Translations under genes and position numbers: made by a program | Assembly (NCBI RefSeq): GCF_010668805.1 | Contig: NZ_WUFT01000012.1 | Location: 172,385-236,384, forward strand | DNA: 64,000 nt | DNA from: Rhizobium phaseoli | GTDB lineage: Bacteria > Pseudomonadota > Alphaproteobacteria > Rhizobiales > Rhizobiaceae | Direction of reading: 5' to 3' | Shown here: positions 25,170 through 33,601 of the stretch, piece after piece | Numbering within the stretch: the stretch's first letter is position 1 | How the letters are laid out: the number at the start of each line of letters is the position of its first letter | Notes under the pieces: model-generated | Databases searched by the model: none | What the model was told of the DNA's origin: nothing | What the model saw: only the letters and a program-made list of their open reading frames with translations

Positions 25170-25550
25170 CGCTTGCGCTCCTCATTTTGTTTCGCTGTAT
25201 AATCGGCTTCCGCATCACGGAAACGGCGTTTAATCAGCTCGATATCGCTCTGGGGTGTTTTGATGCCGCGCTTGGACTTCTTCTTGAAGCAGTGCAAGAC
25301 GTAGACGGCCGTATCGAAACGGACGGTGTAAACGGCGCGGTAGGTGTCGCTGTCATGGGTCTTCGACCAACTCCACGATACCATTGCCGAGTCCCTTGAG
25401 CATCTTTGCCGATGGAGGGTATTGCCCCGTCTGTGCCAGAAACAGCTCAAAGCCAAAAGCTTCCTGCACTTTGGGCGGAAAATCCGCATAGTCTTTGCGG
25501 CTCGACGCTATCCAAAGGAGCGCTCGGGTAGGGCGTGGCAAGTTTTCCAT
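25166..25550 (-). pseudogene. HigB/Gp49-like RelE-family toxin, frameshifted
   Basis: Two overlapping frames together give a complete Gp49-like toxin. The N-terminal half (25353-25550, starting MENLPRPTRALLWIASSRKD) ends at LGNGIVELVEDP-stop. The C-terminal half continues in another frame as HDSDTYRAVYTVRFDTAVYV ... FKKKSKRGIKTP. Removing one G from the GGG run at 25357-25359 (CCC on the coding strand) restores VELVEDHDSDTYRAVYTV, the canonical family sequence. The toxin is thus inactivated by a one-base insertion, unless this is a sequencing error. An mRNA interferase activity would be expected from the intact protein. Confidence 0.85.
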
Positions 25551-25558
25551 CTAACGTA

Positions 25559-25580
25559 ATTATGAGTAAAGACTCATAAT
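25559..25580. promoter_or_regulatory. Operator of the HigBA-like module
   Basis: ATTATGAGT-AAAG-ACTCATAAT is a perfect 9-bp inverted repeat directly upstream of the toxin start. This is the expected binding site for autoregulation by the HigA-like protein. Confidence 0.75.
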
Positions 25581-25712
25581 CTGTCAAGCTGGCATTTCAT
25601 GGCAGGACATTCAGCGTGGGAACTTCCGCTTAAGCACTTACAGCGCCACGCATCTTTTAAGACGCGCGGCGCAGTAATTTCCGAAAATCGATTCCGATTT
25701 CGGGCCGCTGCG

Positions 25713-28274
25713 TTAGGTGCGCGGCTTCAGATTTTCCGGGTCGTAGATCGGCTTGTAGCCGACGCCGACAACCTCCATCGGATAAGTCTCGGCAAAATAC
25801 TCGACATTCAGCTTGCGTCCGACCTGGCAATGCGACCAGGGCAGATAGGCCAAAGCAATGTTCTTGCCGATCGTTGGGCCGTAGGCAATCGAGGTCGTGT
25901 AGGACCGACGGCCAAGCTCGTCGACCAGAACCTCTCCCGTGGCGGGATCGACGACCGGCAGGTTGCCGAGGGGGTAACGCTTCACGCCCGATTTGTCGGT
26001 ATTATCGGTCATCACAAGCGTGCAAAGCATGGCCGGCTGGTGCTCGCGCGCCTTGTATTCCAGATGTTTTGCCTTGCCGCGGAAATCGGCTTCCTTGACC
26101 TTCGGACGGGCGAGATCGGCTTCTATCAGGTTATACTGGGTCAGGAGATCGGCGTTCTGCAGGCGCAGGCTCTTTTCCATGCGGCGCGAGTTGGCATAGG
26201 TCTCTACGCCGAAGGCCATCACACCGGTCGAGCGCAGCGCATCCCAGACGGCGAGGCCGTCTTCGTATTTCATGTGCAGCTCCCAGCCCTGCTCGCCGAC
26301 ATAGGAGATGCGGAAGGCGGTGACAGGCTTACCGGCGATTTCGATCGGCTTGATCGCCGCAAAGGCGAAGTTTTCCTGATCGAGCCCGGCCGGATCGGCC
26401 ACGACCTTCTTCAGCGTGTCGCGCGCGTTCGGACCCCAGATGCCGATCGTCACGAATTTTTCCGAGACGTCGGTGATGGTGACGTCGAGGCCACGGTCTT
26501 CGGCGACGCGCTTCATATAATGCAGGTCGCGCGGGCCGGCATCGGCGCCGTTGACAAGACGGCACCGGTCGGCCATGCGGAAGACGGTGAAGTCAGCGCG
26601 CACCATGCCTTCGTCGTCGAGGAAGTGGGTGTAAACGCCCTTGCCGATGTTTGCATCGCCGCCGACCTTGGCGGCGCACAGCCATTCCATCAGTTCGACA
26701 TGATCCGGCCCCTCGATATCGACCATGTGGAAGTGGCTGAGATTGACGATGCCGCAATCCTCGCTCATCGCCAGATGCTCGGCATTCGATACGCGCCAGA
26801 AGTGGCGGCTGTCCCATTCGTTTTCGCGAACCGGGACACGGTCGGCGTATTTTTGCAGAAGGTGCTCGTTGGCGGCGTAGCCGTGCGCACGCTCCCAACC
26901 GCCGAGTTCCATGAAGTAGCCGCCCAGCTCCTTTTCGCGCTCGTAGAAGGGCGAGCGCTTGGCGTTGCGGCCGGAGGCATAGGGTTCGCGGGTGTGAACG
27001 GCCGGGAAATAGATCTTCTGGGCGGCTTCGAAGCAGCGGCCCTCGATGAACTCTTCGGTCAGCTGATGCGGATAAAAGCGGGCGTAGTCGATGCTGTTGT
27101 GATCGATTTCAGTCCGGCCGTCGGTCATCCAGTCGGCGATCAGCTTGCCATAACCCGGGCCGTCCTTGACCCAGATGGCAACGCAATACCAGAGACCGCG
27201 AACCTTCTGGCTCTCGCCGCAGGACGCGCCGCCGCCGGCGGAAACCTGCAGCAGGCCATTGAAGGAGTGACCTTCGTTATAACCGAGTTCGCCGAGGATC
27301 GGCGTCAGTTCCATGGCGCGCTCGAGCGGCTCGATGATCTGTTCCATCTCGAGGTCACGCTGCGACGGCGACAGGCGCGCTTCGTGTTTTTCGAGAATAT
27401 CGCGCGGATGGCACATGCGCGGATTGGCGGCTTCGTAATAGCCCCACTCGATCTGACCGCCCTCGGTCGTGGCGGGGTCGCCGGTATCGCGCATATAGGC
27501 GGAGTTGCCCTGGTCGCGCAGCAGCGGGAAGCCGATTTCCTTGCCGGTGCCTTCAAACTCGTTATACGGACCGAAGAAGGTGAGCGGGTGATCGACCGGC
27601 ATGACCGGCAGGTCTTCGCCGACCATCTCGGCGATCAGGCGGCCCCAAAGGCCGGCGCAGACGATGACGTGGTCGGCCATGATGGTGCCGCGATGGGTGA
27701 CGACGCCCTTGATGCGGCCGCCTTCGACGATCAGCGATTTCGCCGGCGTATTGCCGAACACCTGCAGCTTGCCGGCCTTTTCGGCTGCGTCGACCAGCTT
27801 GCCGGCAACGGTCTGCGAGCGCGGAATGACGAGGCCGGCATCCGGATCGTAAAGGCCGCCCATCACCTGATCTTCTTCGATCAGCGGGAACTTCTCCTTG
27901 ATCTCGGAAGGGCTGACATAATGGGCGCGCGTGCCGAAAGCGCGCGCCGAGGACAGCTTGCGCTTGATTTCTTCCATCCAGGCGTCGTCGCCGGTGCGCG
28001 CCACTTCGAGGCCGCCGATGCGGGCGTAATGGCCCATCTTCTCGTAGAAATCGATCGAATATTGCGTGGTCCAGACCGACAGATAGTCGTGGCTGGTGGT
28101 GTAACAGAAGTCCGAGGCATGGGCTGTCGAGCCGATATCGGTCGGTATGCCCGACTTGTCGATGCCGACGATGTCGTCCCATCCGCGCTCGACGAGATGA
28201 TGCGCGATCGAGGCGCCGACGATACCGCCGAGGCCGATGATGACGACCTTTGCCTTTTCCGGAAATGCTGCCAC
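25713..28274 (-). CDS. Sarcosine/dimethylglycine dehydrogenase-like FAD-GcvT fusion enzyme
   Basis: The 853-residue protein has an N-terminal FAD-dependent oxidoreductase domain (about 8-430; dinucleotide fold VVIIGLGGIVGASIAHHLVE, then STAHASDF where FAD is often covalently held) and a C-terminal GcvT aminomethyltransferase-like domain (about 460-840; NLSHFHMVDIEGPDHVELM, RISYVGEQGWELHM). This matches dimethylglycine and sarcosine dehydrogenases, which pass the removed methyl group to tetrahydrofolate. The exact N-methyl substrate is uncertain; betaine catabolism is common in rhizobia. It starts at a GTG (28274) with AGAAGGA upstream. It stands alone, with 270 bases upstream in which I see no gene. 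Confidence 0.88.
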   Translation of the reverse strand: MAAFPEKAKVVIIGLGGIVGASIAHHLVERGWDDIVGIDKSGIPTDIGSTAHASDFCYTTSHDYLSVWTTQYSIDFYEKMGHYARIGGLEVARTGDDAWMEEIKRKLSSARAFGTRAHYVSPSEIKEKFPLIEEDQVMGGLYDPDAGLVIPRSQTVAGKLVDAAEKAGKLQVFGNTPAKSLIVEGGRIKGVVTHRGTIMADHVIVCAGLWGRLIAEMVGEDLPVMPVDHPLTFFGPYNEFEGTGKEIGFPLLRDQGNSAYMRDTGDPATTEGGQIEWGYYEAANPRMCHPRDILEKHEARLSPSQRDLEMEQIIEPLERAMELTPILGELGYNEGHSFNGLLQVSAGGGASCGESQKVRGLWYCVAIWVKDGPGYGKLIADWMTDGRTEIDHNSIDYARFYPHQLTEEFIEGRCFEAAQKIYFPAVHTREPYASGRNAKRSPFYEREKELGGYFMELGGWERAHGYAANEHLLQKYADRVPVRENEWDSRHFWRVSNAEHLAMSEDCGIVNLSHFHMVDIEGPDHVELMEWLCAAKVGGDANIGKGVYTHFLDDEGMVRADFTVFRMADRCRLVNGADAGPRDLHYMKRVAEDRGLDVTITDVSEKFVTIGIWGPNARDTLKKVVADPAGLDQENFAFAAIKPIEIAGKPVTAFRISYVGEQGWELHMKYEDGLAVWDALRSTGVMAFGVETYANSRRMEKSLRLQNADLLTQYNLIEADLARPKVKEADFRGKAKHLEYKAREHQPAMLCTLVMTDNTDKSGVKRYPLGNLPVVDPATGEVLVDELGRRSYTTSIAYGPTIGKNIALAYLPWSHCQVGRKLNVEYFAETYPMEVVGVGYKPIYDPENLKPRT

Positions 28275-28545
28275 GTGCTGTTCCTTCTACTTATCGGACG
28301 AATTAAAATTTAGCCGCGTTTGACTTACGCTTCGCGCGTGAAATGCAGGAGCCATGTCAGCCTCGTAAACGTGTCACATTTACCGAAGCTGCGGAACCCC
28401 AGACCTCTTCGCATGGAAGCTGCAACGGGGGTATTATGCCTCAGGCTCACGATCGTCATTGCTCCTACGCCGCCGAGTATCGGCGTGATTGCGTCAGCCC
28501 GATCGAACGATCTATATGGGCGAGCCGTTGCAATTGGCGGGCAGC
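28275..28545. other. Spacer with no recognised feature
   Basis: These bases separate the dehydrogenase start from the MscS gene end. Short frames here lack ribosome sites and homology. The promoter of the dehydrogenase gene should lie near 28280-28340, but no clear -35/-10 pair stands out. Confidence 0.5.
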
Positions 28546-30072
28546 CTATGACGGCACCTGGAACAGATGACGGATTCGCGTCACCAGCGAGCTCATCGAG
28601 CCGCCGTTCAGCGTGGCGCCTTCGGTCGCCAGGGAGTGCTGGCCGGTCTCGATGCGGCGTGACAGGGTGGCGGCAAGCTCTTCGGCGATGCCGGGCCGAT
28701 CATGCAGCAGCGGGGTCAGGCTTGCTTGAGCGATTTCGTAGACCACGACGAAGGTGAGCGCGCGCAGGCTCGCCGCCTCGCCGATCCCGATCAGCAGTCC
28801 GCTTTCGCCGAAATAATCGCCCGGCGCCAGCCGGCCGAGTTCGATTTCCTTGCGGCCTTCCTGTCGTGTCGCGACGAGTGCGCCGCTGCGCACGATCATC
28901 AGCGATGCAACGGTATCGCCCTGTTCGATCAGGATGGAATCCTTCTTGTAGGTGCGCCGCGTCATCGTGGCTGCGAGCGTCTCCTTCTCGTCCTCGGTCA
29001 GCGAGGAAAACAGCGGGATAGCATCGAGGAGCTTGAGCGGCGTCGGCCGGTGCGGTTTTGCCATCTCCTCCGACTGCACCTGGCCGGGCGGCGGGCCGGC
29101 GGCATCGATCGGCCGCGCCAAAGTGAGGCCCGCGGCCTTGAGATGGCGGTAGATGAGGTCGAAGATCTCGTTCTTCGCCGGCCCCGCCTGGCCGATATCC
29201 CTGACGCGGAAGGAAAGCTCCACCTCCACCGCATCGGCATTCAGCGATTTGATCTGCACACCGGGTTTCGGTTCGGTCAGGATCGAACCGCTGCTCAGCA
29301 GCACGGTGCGCATGACCTCGGCGATCACCGACGGTCCGGTCGTCGGAACGACGCGCGCCGTCAGCGACACCCCGTGGCTGCGGTCGGGACTGCTGAGGTT
29401 GGTCAGCCCGACTTTGGCGAGGAAGCTGTTGGGCAGCACCACCAGGTCGTTCGAGCCGTTCAGGAGATGGGTGGAGCGCCAATTGGTTTCGAGGACACGG
29501 CCTTCGACGCCGTCGTTCAGCACGATCCAGTCGCCGATCGTATAAGGCCGGCCGAGATTGAGGGCGATGCCGGAAAAGACGTCGCTCAACGTGCTTTGCA
29601 ACGCAAGGCCGAGGATGATGGCGAAGACGCCTGATGTGGCGATCAGCGTGCCGACGGGAAAGCTGAAGACATAGGCGACCACCGAGAGGATGGCGCCGAG
29701 ATAGATGAGGCCGATCACCAGATCCTGGACGAGGCGCCCCTCTCTCGGCTGGCGCTCGAAGATCAGGAAGACGCGGACGAAGGCGATCAGCGCCCAGGCG
29801 GCATTGATCCACCAGACCACTTTGGCAAGGGCGATGAAGACCCGCTCGAAGTTCGAATTCGGCGTCGGCCCGACTTCGTAAGGGACGATGTCGTGATAGA
29901 GCAGCAGGACGGTCAGCGTCGCGAAGAAGAACACCTGGCCCGCGAGCTTCCAGCTTGGGAAGGGGCGAAGGGCTATTCGGGTGACGATGGCGCCGACGAC
30001 GGCCAGCGTTCCGGCCTGTACGACAGGATCGGCAAGTACCCCGGACCAGGTGAGATTATCTATCATCGACAT
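28546..30072 (-). CDS. MscS-type mechanosensitive channel fused to a cyclic-nucleotide-binding domain
   Basis: The protein of about 508 residues has four predicted transmembrane helices (about 12-32, 42-62, 80-105, 118-150), then the MscS pore and beta domain (SGVFAIILGLALQSTLSDVF, NLGRPYTIGDWIVL, LPNSFLAKVGLTN; about 150-310). A cNMP-binding domain follows at about 345-470 (IPLFSSLTEDEKETLAATMT, LAPGDYFGESGLLIGIGEAA, SLRAL) with the phosphate-binding cassette Glu and Arg retained. Such channels are gated by ligand rather than only by tension. Start at the ATG at 30072 or 30066. The C-terminus is a short basic tail. Confidence 0.9.
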   Translation of the reverse strand: MSMIDNLTWSGVLADPVVQAGTLAVVGAIVTRIALRPFPSWKLAGQVFFFATLTVLLLYHDIVPYEVGPTPNSNFERVFIALAKVVWWINAAWALIAFVRVFLIFERQPREGRLVQDLVIGLIYLGAILSVVAYVFSFPVGTLIATSGVFAIILGLALQSTLSDVFSGIALNLGRPYTIGDWIVLNDGVEGRVLETNWRSTHLLNGSNDLVVLPNSFLAKVGLTNLSSPDRSHGVSLTARVVPTTGPSVIAEVMRTVLLSSGSILTEPKPGVQIKSLNADAVEVELSFRVRDIGQAGPAKNEIFDLIYRHLKAAGLTLARPIDAAGPPPGQVQSEEMAKPHRPTPLKLLDAIPLFSSLTEDEKETLAATMTRRTYKKDSILIEQGDTVASLMIVRSGALVATRQEGRKEIELGRLAPGDYFGESGLLIGIGEAASLRALTFVVVYEIAQASLTPLLHDRPGIAEELAATLSRRIETGQHSLATEGATLNGGSMSSLVTRIRHLFQVPS

Positions 30073-30379
30073 CAACTCGCGAGGGAAGATCGCGCTTTGT
30101 GGAACCGACGCATCCTGGCCTCTCTATAGCAATGACCGGCCGGAGAGTTTTGGTCGCTGTCATCGAATATTCCTTGAGAAAATTCCATATCGTCGCGACG
30201 TCTGCCCGGGCAGGGCGAGGAGCCCGAAAGCAACATTGCCGTTCGCTCAATCGATGTCAAACCGTGACGGGGCAATTGCATCCTGCATTTTTCCGGGCGA
30301 TCGAGCATCTCCGATGCTGGCACACATGCCGGTCGTGCAGAGCTCCGTCAGCTTGGCGCAGTAGATGCAGCGGAGAGGA
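30073..30379. other. Spacer upstream of the channel gene, nothing recognised
   Basis: This 307-base spacer contains no frame with a ribosome site on either strand and no strong hairpin. It should hold the MscS-cNMP promoter near 30090-30200 and the terminator region of the small operon starting at 31210. Confidence 0.5.
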
Positions 30380-30619
30380 TCACGGCGCTGAGATCGCCTT
30401 CAGCCGGTCGATATCGACAAGCACGATGTCGTCGGAAACAGGCTCGCGATTGTGCAGGCGGAACCATTCCACTGCTTCGCGCACGCGGTCTCCGTGGGGC
30501 GACGGATAGGCGCCAAGCCCGAGGACCCATTCGCGCACGGTCTCGCGCTCCATCCGTCCGGCGCGGTATCGATCGCTGACGGTTTTTGCCGAGGCGACGA
30601 GATCATTGATGCTTTTCAC
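30380..30619 (-). CDS. Small hypothetical protein, third gene of XRE operon
   Basis: The 79-residue protein begins at a GTG (30619) with an AAGGAA ribosome site five bases upstream (MKSINDLVASAKTVSDRYRA). It is predicted helical at the N-terminus and ends with SDDIVLVDIDRLKAISAP. I recognise no family. It lies 9 bases downstream of the 87-aa gene and on the same strand as an XRE regulator, so the three genes form a compact operon that could be a toxin-antitoxin-like or phage-derived cassette. Confidence 0.55.
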   Translation of the reverse strand: MKSINDLVASAKTVSDRYRAGRMERETVREWVLGLGAYPSPHGDRVREAVEWFRLHNREPVSDDIVLVDIDRLKAISAP

Positions 30620-30628
30620 GACTATTCC

Positions 30629-30892
30629 TTAGTGGACGGACGGCTCGTCATCTTCGAGAAACGATCGAAGGCCGTCCCGCGCAACGACGGCCAGGAATTC
30701 GTCAAACGCTTCCCGGTCGGTGGCAAATGGTTCGTCCCAACGGATCAGATCCTCGCCTTGGGTGACGACTTCCATCGTCCAGTCTTCATTGCTGCCGGAT
30801 GTGCGGAAGATATCGACGAGCACGGTGATCCCGTCATCGGTGAATTCTCCGGCCAGTTCCGAGTGTTCGAGCTTCTGCTTCTTTGTCATCAT
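30629..30892 (-). CDS. Small acidic hypothetical protein, second gene of XRE operon
   Basis: The 87-residue acidic protein (MMTKKQKLEHSELAGEFTDD onward, ending LRSFLEDDEPSVH) is predicted to be a small alpha/beta domain. Two tandem ATGs (30892, 30889) directly follow the stop codon of the XRE gene, indicating translational coupling. The DWTMEVVTQGEDLIRWDEPF segment and acidic tail resemble small immunity- or antitoxin-like proteins, but no family is recognised. Confidence 0.6.
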   Translation of the reverse strand: MMTKKQKLEHSELAGEFTDDGITVLVDIFRTSGSNEDWTMEVVTQGEDLIRWDEPFATDREAFDEFLAVVARDGLRSFLEDDEPSVH

Positions 30893-31210
30893 TCAACCAC
30901 CCGCACCCGGCGGTGCGTCGTTTTCGAGATATTCTTCATATTGAACCGTTTCGGTCTCATTGGTGTCGATCGAATTTGCTCGCTTTGCAAGGCGAACACC
31001 GGCTCCTCCACCGTTTTCCGGGATGAAAACGACGCCGCCGCCTTCCAGGGCCTGCTTCATATCCTGAAGGGTTCGGTCATAGGGAGAGCGTTTGCCCGCC
31101 TCGAAATTGGCGATCGTCGCCTTGGCGACGTTTGCGGCAGATGAGAGATCGTCCTGCGACCAGGCCAGGAGGGCGCGCGCGGCGCGGCATTGAGCGGGGG
31201 ATAGGGACAT
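30893..31210 (-). CDS. XRE-family transcriptional regulator
   Basis: The 105-residue protein has a helix-turn-helix of the Cro/CI type at about 5-60 (QCRAARALLAWSQDDLSSAA, NVAKATIANFEAGKRSPYDR) followed by a HipB-like tail (GGGVVFIPENGGGAGVRLAK). The second half of the HTH and the phrase FIPENGGG are common in rhizobial XRE regulators next to small host or defence genes. The ATG at 31210 follows GCGGGGGATAGGG. It is the first gene of a three-gene operon and probably regulates it. Confidence 0.85.
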   Translation of the reverse strand: MSLSPAQCRAARALLAWSQDDLSSAANVAKATIANFEAGKRSPYDRTLQDMKQALEGGGVVFIPENGGGAGVRLAKRANSIDTNETETVQYEEYLENDAPPGAGG

Positions 31211-31438
31211 AATGATAACTCTACATCAAAAATGCAATCCGACTCAACTGATGATGGCTACTTTCTGGTCCACGCCGAAGGCTGCCCCTTACCCCGGGGG
31301 AATCCGAGTGTTACTCCACCCCCGCATTCTTTCGACCCTTAATACTTCAGAATCATCCACTGAAAGGGAAGGTTGATTGACGGAATATTATTAAAGCCTA
31401 ATTTTGAAGCCCCTTAATCACGCGCTCGGGAGGAAACA

Positions 31439-32500
31439 ATGCGTGAGCCAGATATGCAGAAACTCGATGCACTCGTCGGCCGGCTGGTCGGCGATGTCGG
31501 CGCCGCCATGTCAGGCGCCTTGGTCGTGCTTGGCGACAAGGTCGGAATTTTCAAGGCGATGGCCGACGGGACGCCGATGAACGTCCAGCAACTCTCGGCA
31601 AAAACCGGAGTGAAGGAGCGTTATCTCAGGGAATGGCTCAGCGCCCAGGCGGCGGCGGACTATATCGTCTATGATGAAAAGACCGATCGTTTCAGCCTAA
31701 CGCCGGAGCAGGCGATGGTCTTTGCCGAGGAAAACAGCCCGGCCTTCTTCGTCGGCGCCTTCGAGGTCGTGCAATCGATGTGGATGGATGAGCCGAAGGT
31801 CACTGAGGCCTTCCGCACCGGCGAGGGCCTCGGCTGGCATGAGCACAGCACCTGTCTGTTCAGGGGAACCGAGCGGTTCTTTCGTCCGGGCTATAACAGC
31901 CATCTCGTCGCGGAATGGATCCCAGCCCTTGCCGGGGTTGAAGAAAAACTCAAGGCCGGCGCCAGCGTCGCCGACGTCGGCTGCGGCCATGGCGCCTCGA
32001 CCATCCTGATGGCGCAGGCCTATCCGGCGTCGCGTTTTACCGGCTTCGACTATCACGGCCCGTCGATCGAAAAGGCCAAGGCCGCCGCCGAGGATGCGGG
32101 CGTCGCCGACCGTGTGACGTTCGAGCAGAGCCGGGCAGCGGAATTTCCAGGCCGCGGCTACGACATGGTCGCCATGTTCGACTGCCTTCACGACATGGGC
32201 GATCCGGTCGGCGCCGGCCAGCATGTCAAGGAAACGCTTGGGCCGAACGGCACGTGGCTGATCGTCGAGCCCTTTGCCCATGATCATCTGAAGGACAATC
32301 TCAACCCCGTCGGCCGCGTCTATTACGGCGCCTCGACGATGATCTGCACGCCGGCATCACTGTCGCAGGAGGTGGGGCTCGGGCTCGGCGCCCAGGCGGG
32401 AGAAATGAAGCTGCGAAAGGTGGCGCTCGACGCCGGTTTCAAGCATTTCCGCCGCGCCACGGAAACCCCGTTCAACATGGTGTTCGAAGTACGAGCCTGA
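31439..32500 (+). CDS. SAM-dependent methyltransferase with winged-helix N-terminus
   Basis: The 353-residue protein has an N-terminal winged-helix/dimerisation region (about 10-90, MNVQQLSAKTGVKERYLREW) and a class-I methyltransferase domain (about 165-320; motif I VADVGCGHGASTILMAQ, post-I FDYHG, motif II FDCLHDMGDP). It resembles the Rv2258c-type methyltransferases. The substrate is unknown. A strong CGGGAGGAAAC ribosome site precedes the ATG at 31439. It is monocistronic and convergent with the AraC regulator. Confidence 0.9.
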   Translation: MREPDMQKLDALVGRLVGDVGAAMSGALVVLGDKVGIFKAMADGTPMNVQQLSAKTGVKERYLREWLSAQAAADYIVYDEKTDRFSLTPEQAMVFAEENSPAFFVGAFEVVQSMWMDEPKVTEAFRTGEGLGWHEHSTCLFRGTERFFRPGYNSHLVAEWIPALAGVEEKLKAGASVADVGCGHGASTILMAQAYPASRFTGFDYHGPSIEKAKAAAEDAGVADRVTFEQSRAAEFPGRGYDMVAMFDCLHDMGDPVGAGQHVKETLGPNGTWLIVEPFAHDHLKDNLNPVGRVYYGASTMICTPASLSQEVGLGLGAQAGEMKLRKVALDAGFKHFRRATETPFNMVFEVRA

Positions 32501-32513
32501 AGTGACTGGATAG

Positions 32514-33389
32514 CTATCTGAGCTTGCCGATGCTGGCATACATGCCGGTGGTGCGGAATTCCGTCGGGTTGGTGCCGTAGACCCGGCGGAAGACTTTGGA
32601 GAAATAATTCGGATCCTCGAAGCCGCACATGATGGCGACTTCCTTGACCGGCAGAAAGTCCGCCTTGGTCAGCAGCTTGACGGCGCGCTGCAATCGCTGC
32701 TGCAGCACGAATTCGGCCGGCGGCATGCCCTCGCTCTCGGCGAAGCTGCGGGAGAAATGGGCGCGGCTGAGGCCGACGATGCCGGCAAGGTCGCTGACCG
32801 GCAGCGGCTTTTCCAGATTGGCGTTGATGTGGTCGATCACCGGCTGCATCAGGCTGAGTTCGGCGGCAAAGGCCGGCGAGCCGAAGACGTCGTCGTAAAG
32901 CGCCATCGCCGCTTCATAGGCGATCGCCGAGGCAGCGCCCGGCGAGGTCGCGCCGGTGACGAGGCGCAGGCTGCAATCGGCGAGATGATCGATAGTCGAA
33001 GGCTGCAGCTTCAGCACCGGCCCGGCGGTGGACAGGACCATTTGGTGGATGCGCAGCGTTTCCTCACCATTCATCGAAATCCAGAAATATTCCCAGCGGT
33101 CGCCCTTCTCCAGCCAGTATCGATGATTGTGCGGCACCAGTACCAGCAGCGTGTCGCCGCCCTGAAGACGATAATTGCGGTTCTGATAACGCAGCCGGCC
33201 GCTGCCGCTGATCGTGTGCTGCAGCACGGTGAACGGCGTCTGGCCGCGCCTTCGGCCATCCCAGTCATAGGGCTCGTTCTCGCGCACCTCATAGCCGGAG
33301 CTGGTCGGCATCGCATGCAATCGCTCCCGGCCGCGGGGCAGCGAAACCGTCCTCATCGACTGTCCGTTGGCAATCAAATTCTGCAGCAC
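32514..33389 (-). CDS. agpT: AraC-family regulator of the alpha-galactoside operon
   Basis: The 291-residue AraC-type activator has an N-terminal cupin-like sugar-sensing domain (about 40-150, GSGRLRYQNRNYRLQGGDTL, LVPHNHRYWLE) and two C-terminal helix-turn-helix motifs (about 190-285; LAGIVGLSRAHFSRSFAES and EVAIMCGFEDPNYFSKVFRR). It is divergent from the GH4/ABC operon, 212 bases apart, like the AraC regulator AgpT of the S. meliloti agp/mel locus; the symbol is given by synteny and is tentative. It starts at GTG 33389 with TCAGGGGTAATTTT upstream. Confidence 0.75.
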   Translation of the reverse strand: MLQNLIANGQSMRTVSLPRGRERLHAMPTSSGYEVRENEPYDWDGRRRGQTPFTVLQHTISGSGRLRYQNRNYRLQGGDTLLVLVPHNHRYWLEKGDRWEYFWISMNGEETLRIHQMVLSTAGPVLKLQPSTIDHLADCSLRLVTGATSPGAASAIAYEAAMALYDDVFGSPAFAAELSLMQPVIDHINANLEKPLPVSDLAGIVGLSRAHFSRSFAESEGMPPAEFVLQQRLQRAVKLLTKADFLPVKEVAIMCGFEDPNYFSKVFRRVYGTNPTEFRTTGMYASIGKLR

Positions 33390-33601
33390 AAAATTACCCC
33401 TGAAAGCATAATCCTTCTCTGGTGGCCCTGATGATTTCGGGCATAATCCCGCTCGACAAACAGGGAAGAGACCACGGTCGATGGAGCGGCCGGGAGGAAA
33501 ACAGGCGGTTTTTCGGCTTTTTCAGCTTCATGTTCCAGCATGCGGGCCGATCCTCCATAGCCATCTTTTCTGTAGCATTCGATTGAGTCGAGGTGAAGAT
33601 C

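Noticed and set aside
25353..25400. Programmed frameshifting in the HigB-like toxin
   Set aside because: There is no slippery heptamer or downstream structure; a triple C with one extra base is better explained as an indel.
25599..28313. A 904-codon plus-strand open frame opposite the dehydrogenase gene
   Set aside because: It mirrors the third-codon-position GC bias of the real minus-strand gene, has no ribosome site and no family motif, while the minus-strand frame has clear FAD and GcvT domains.
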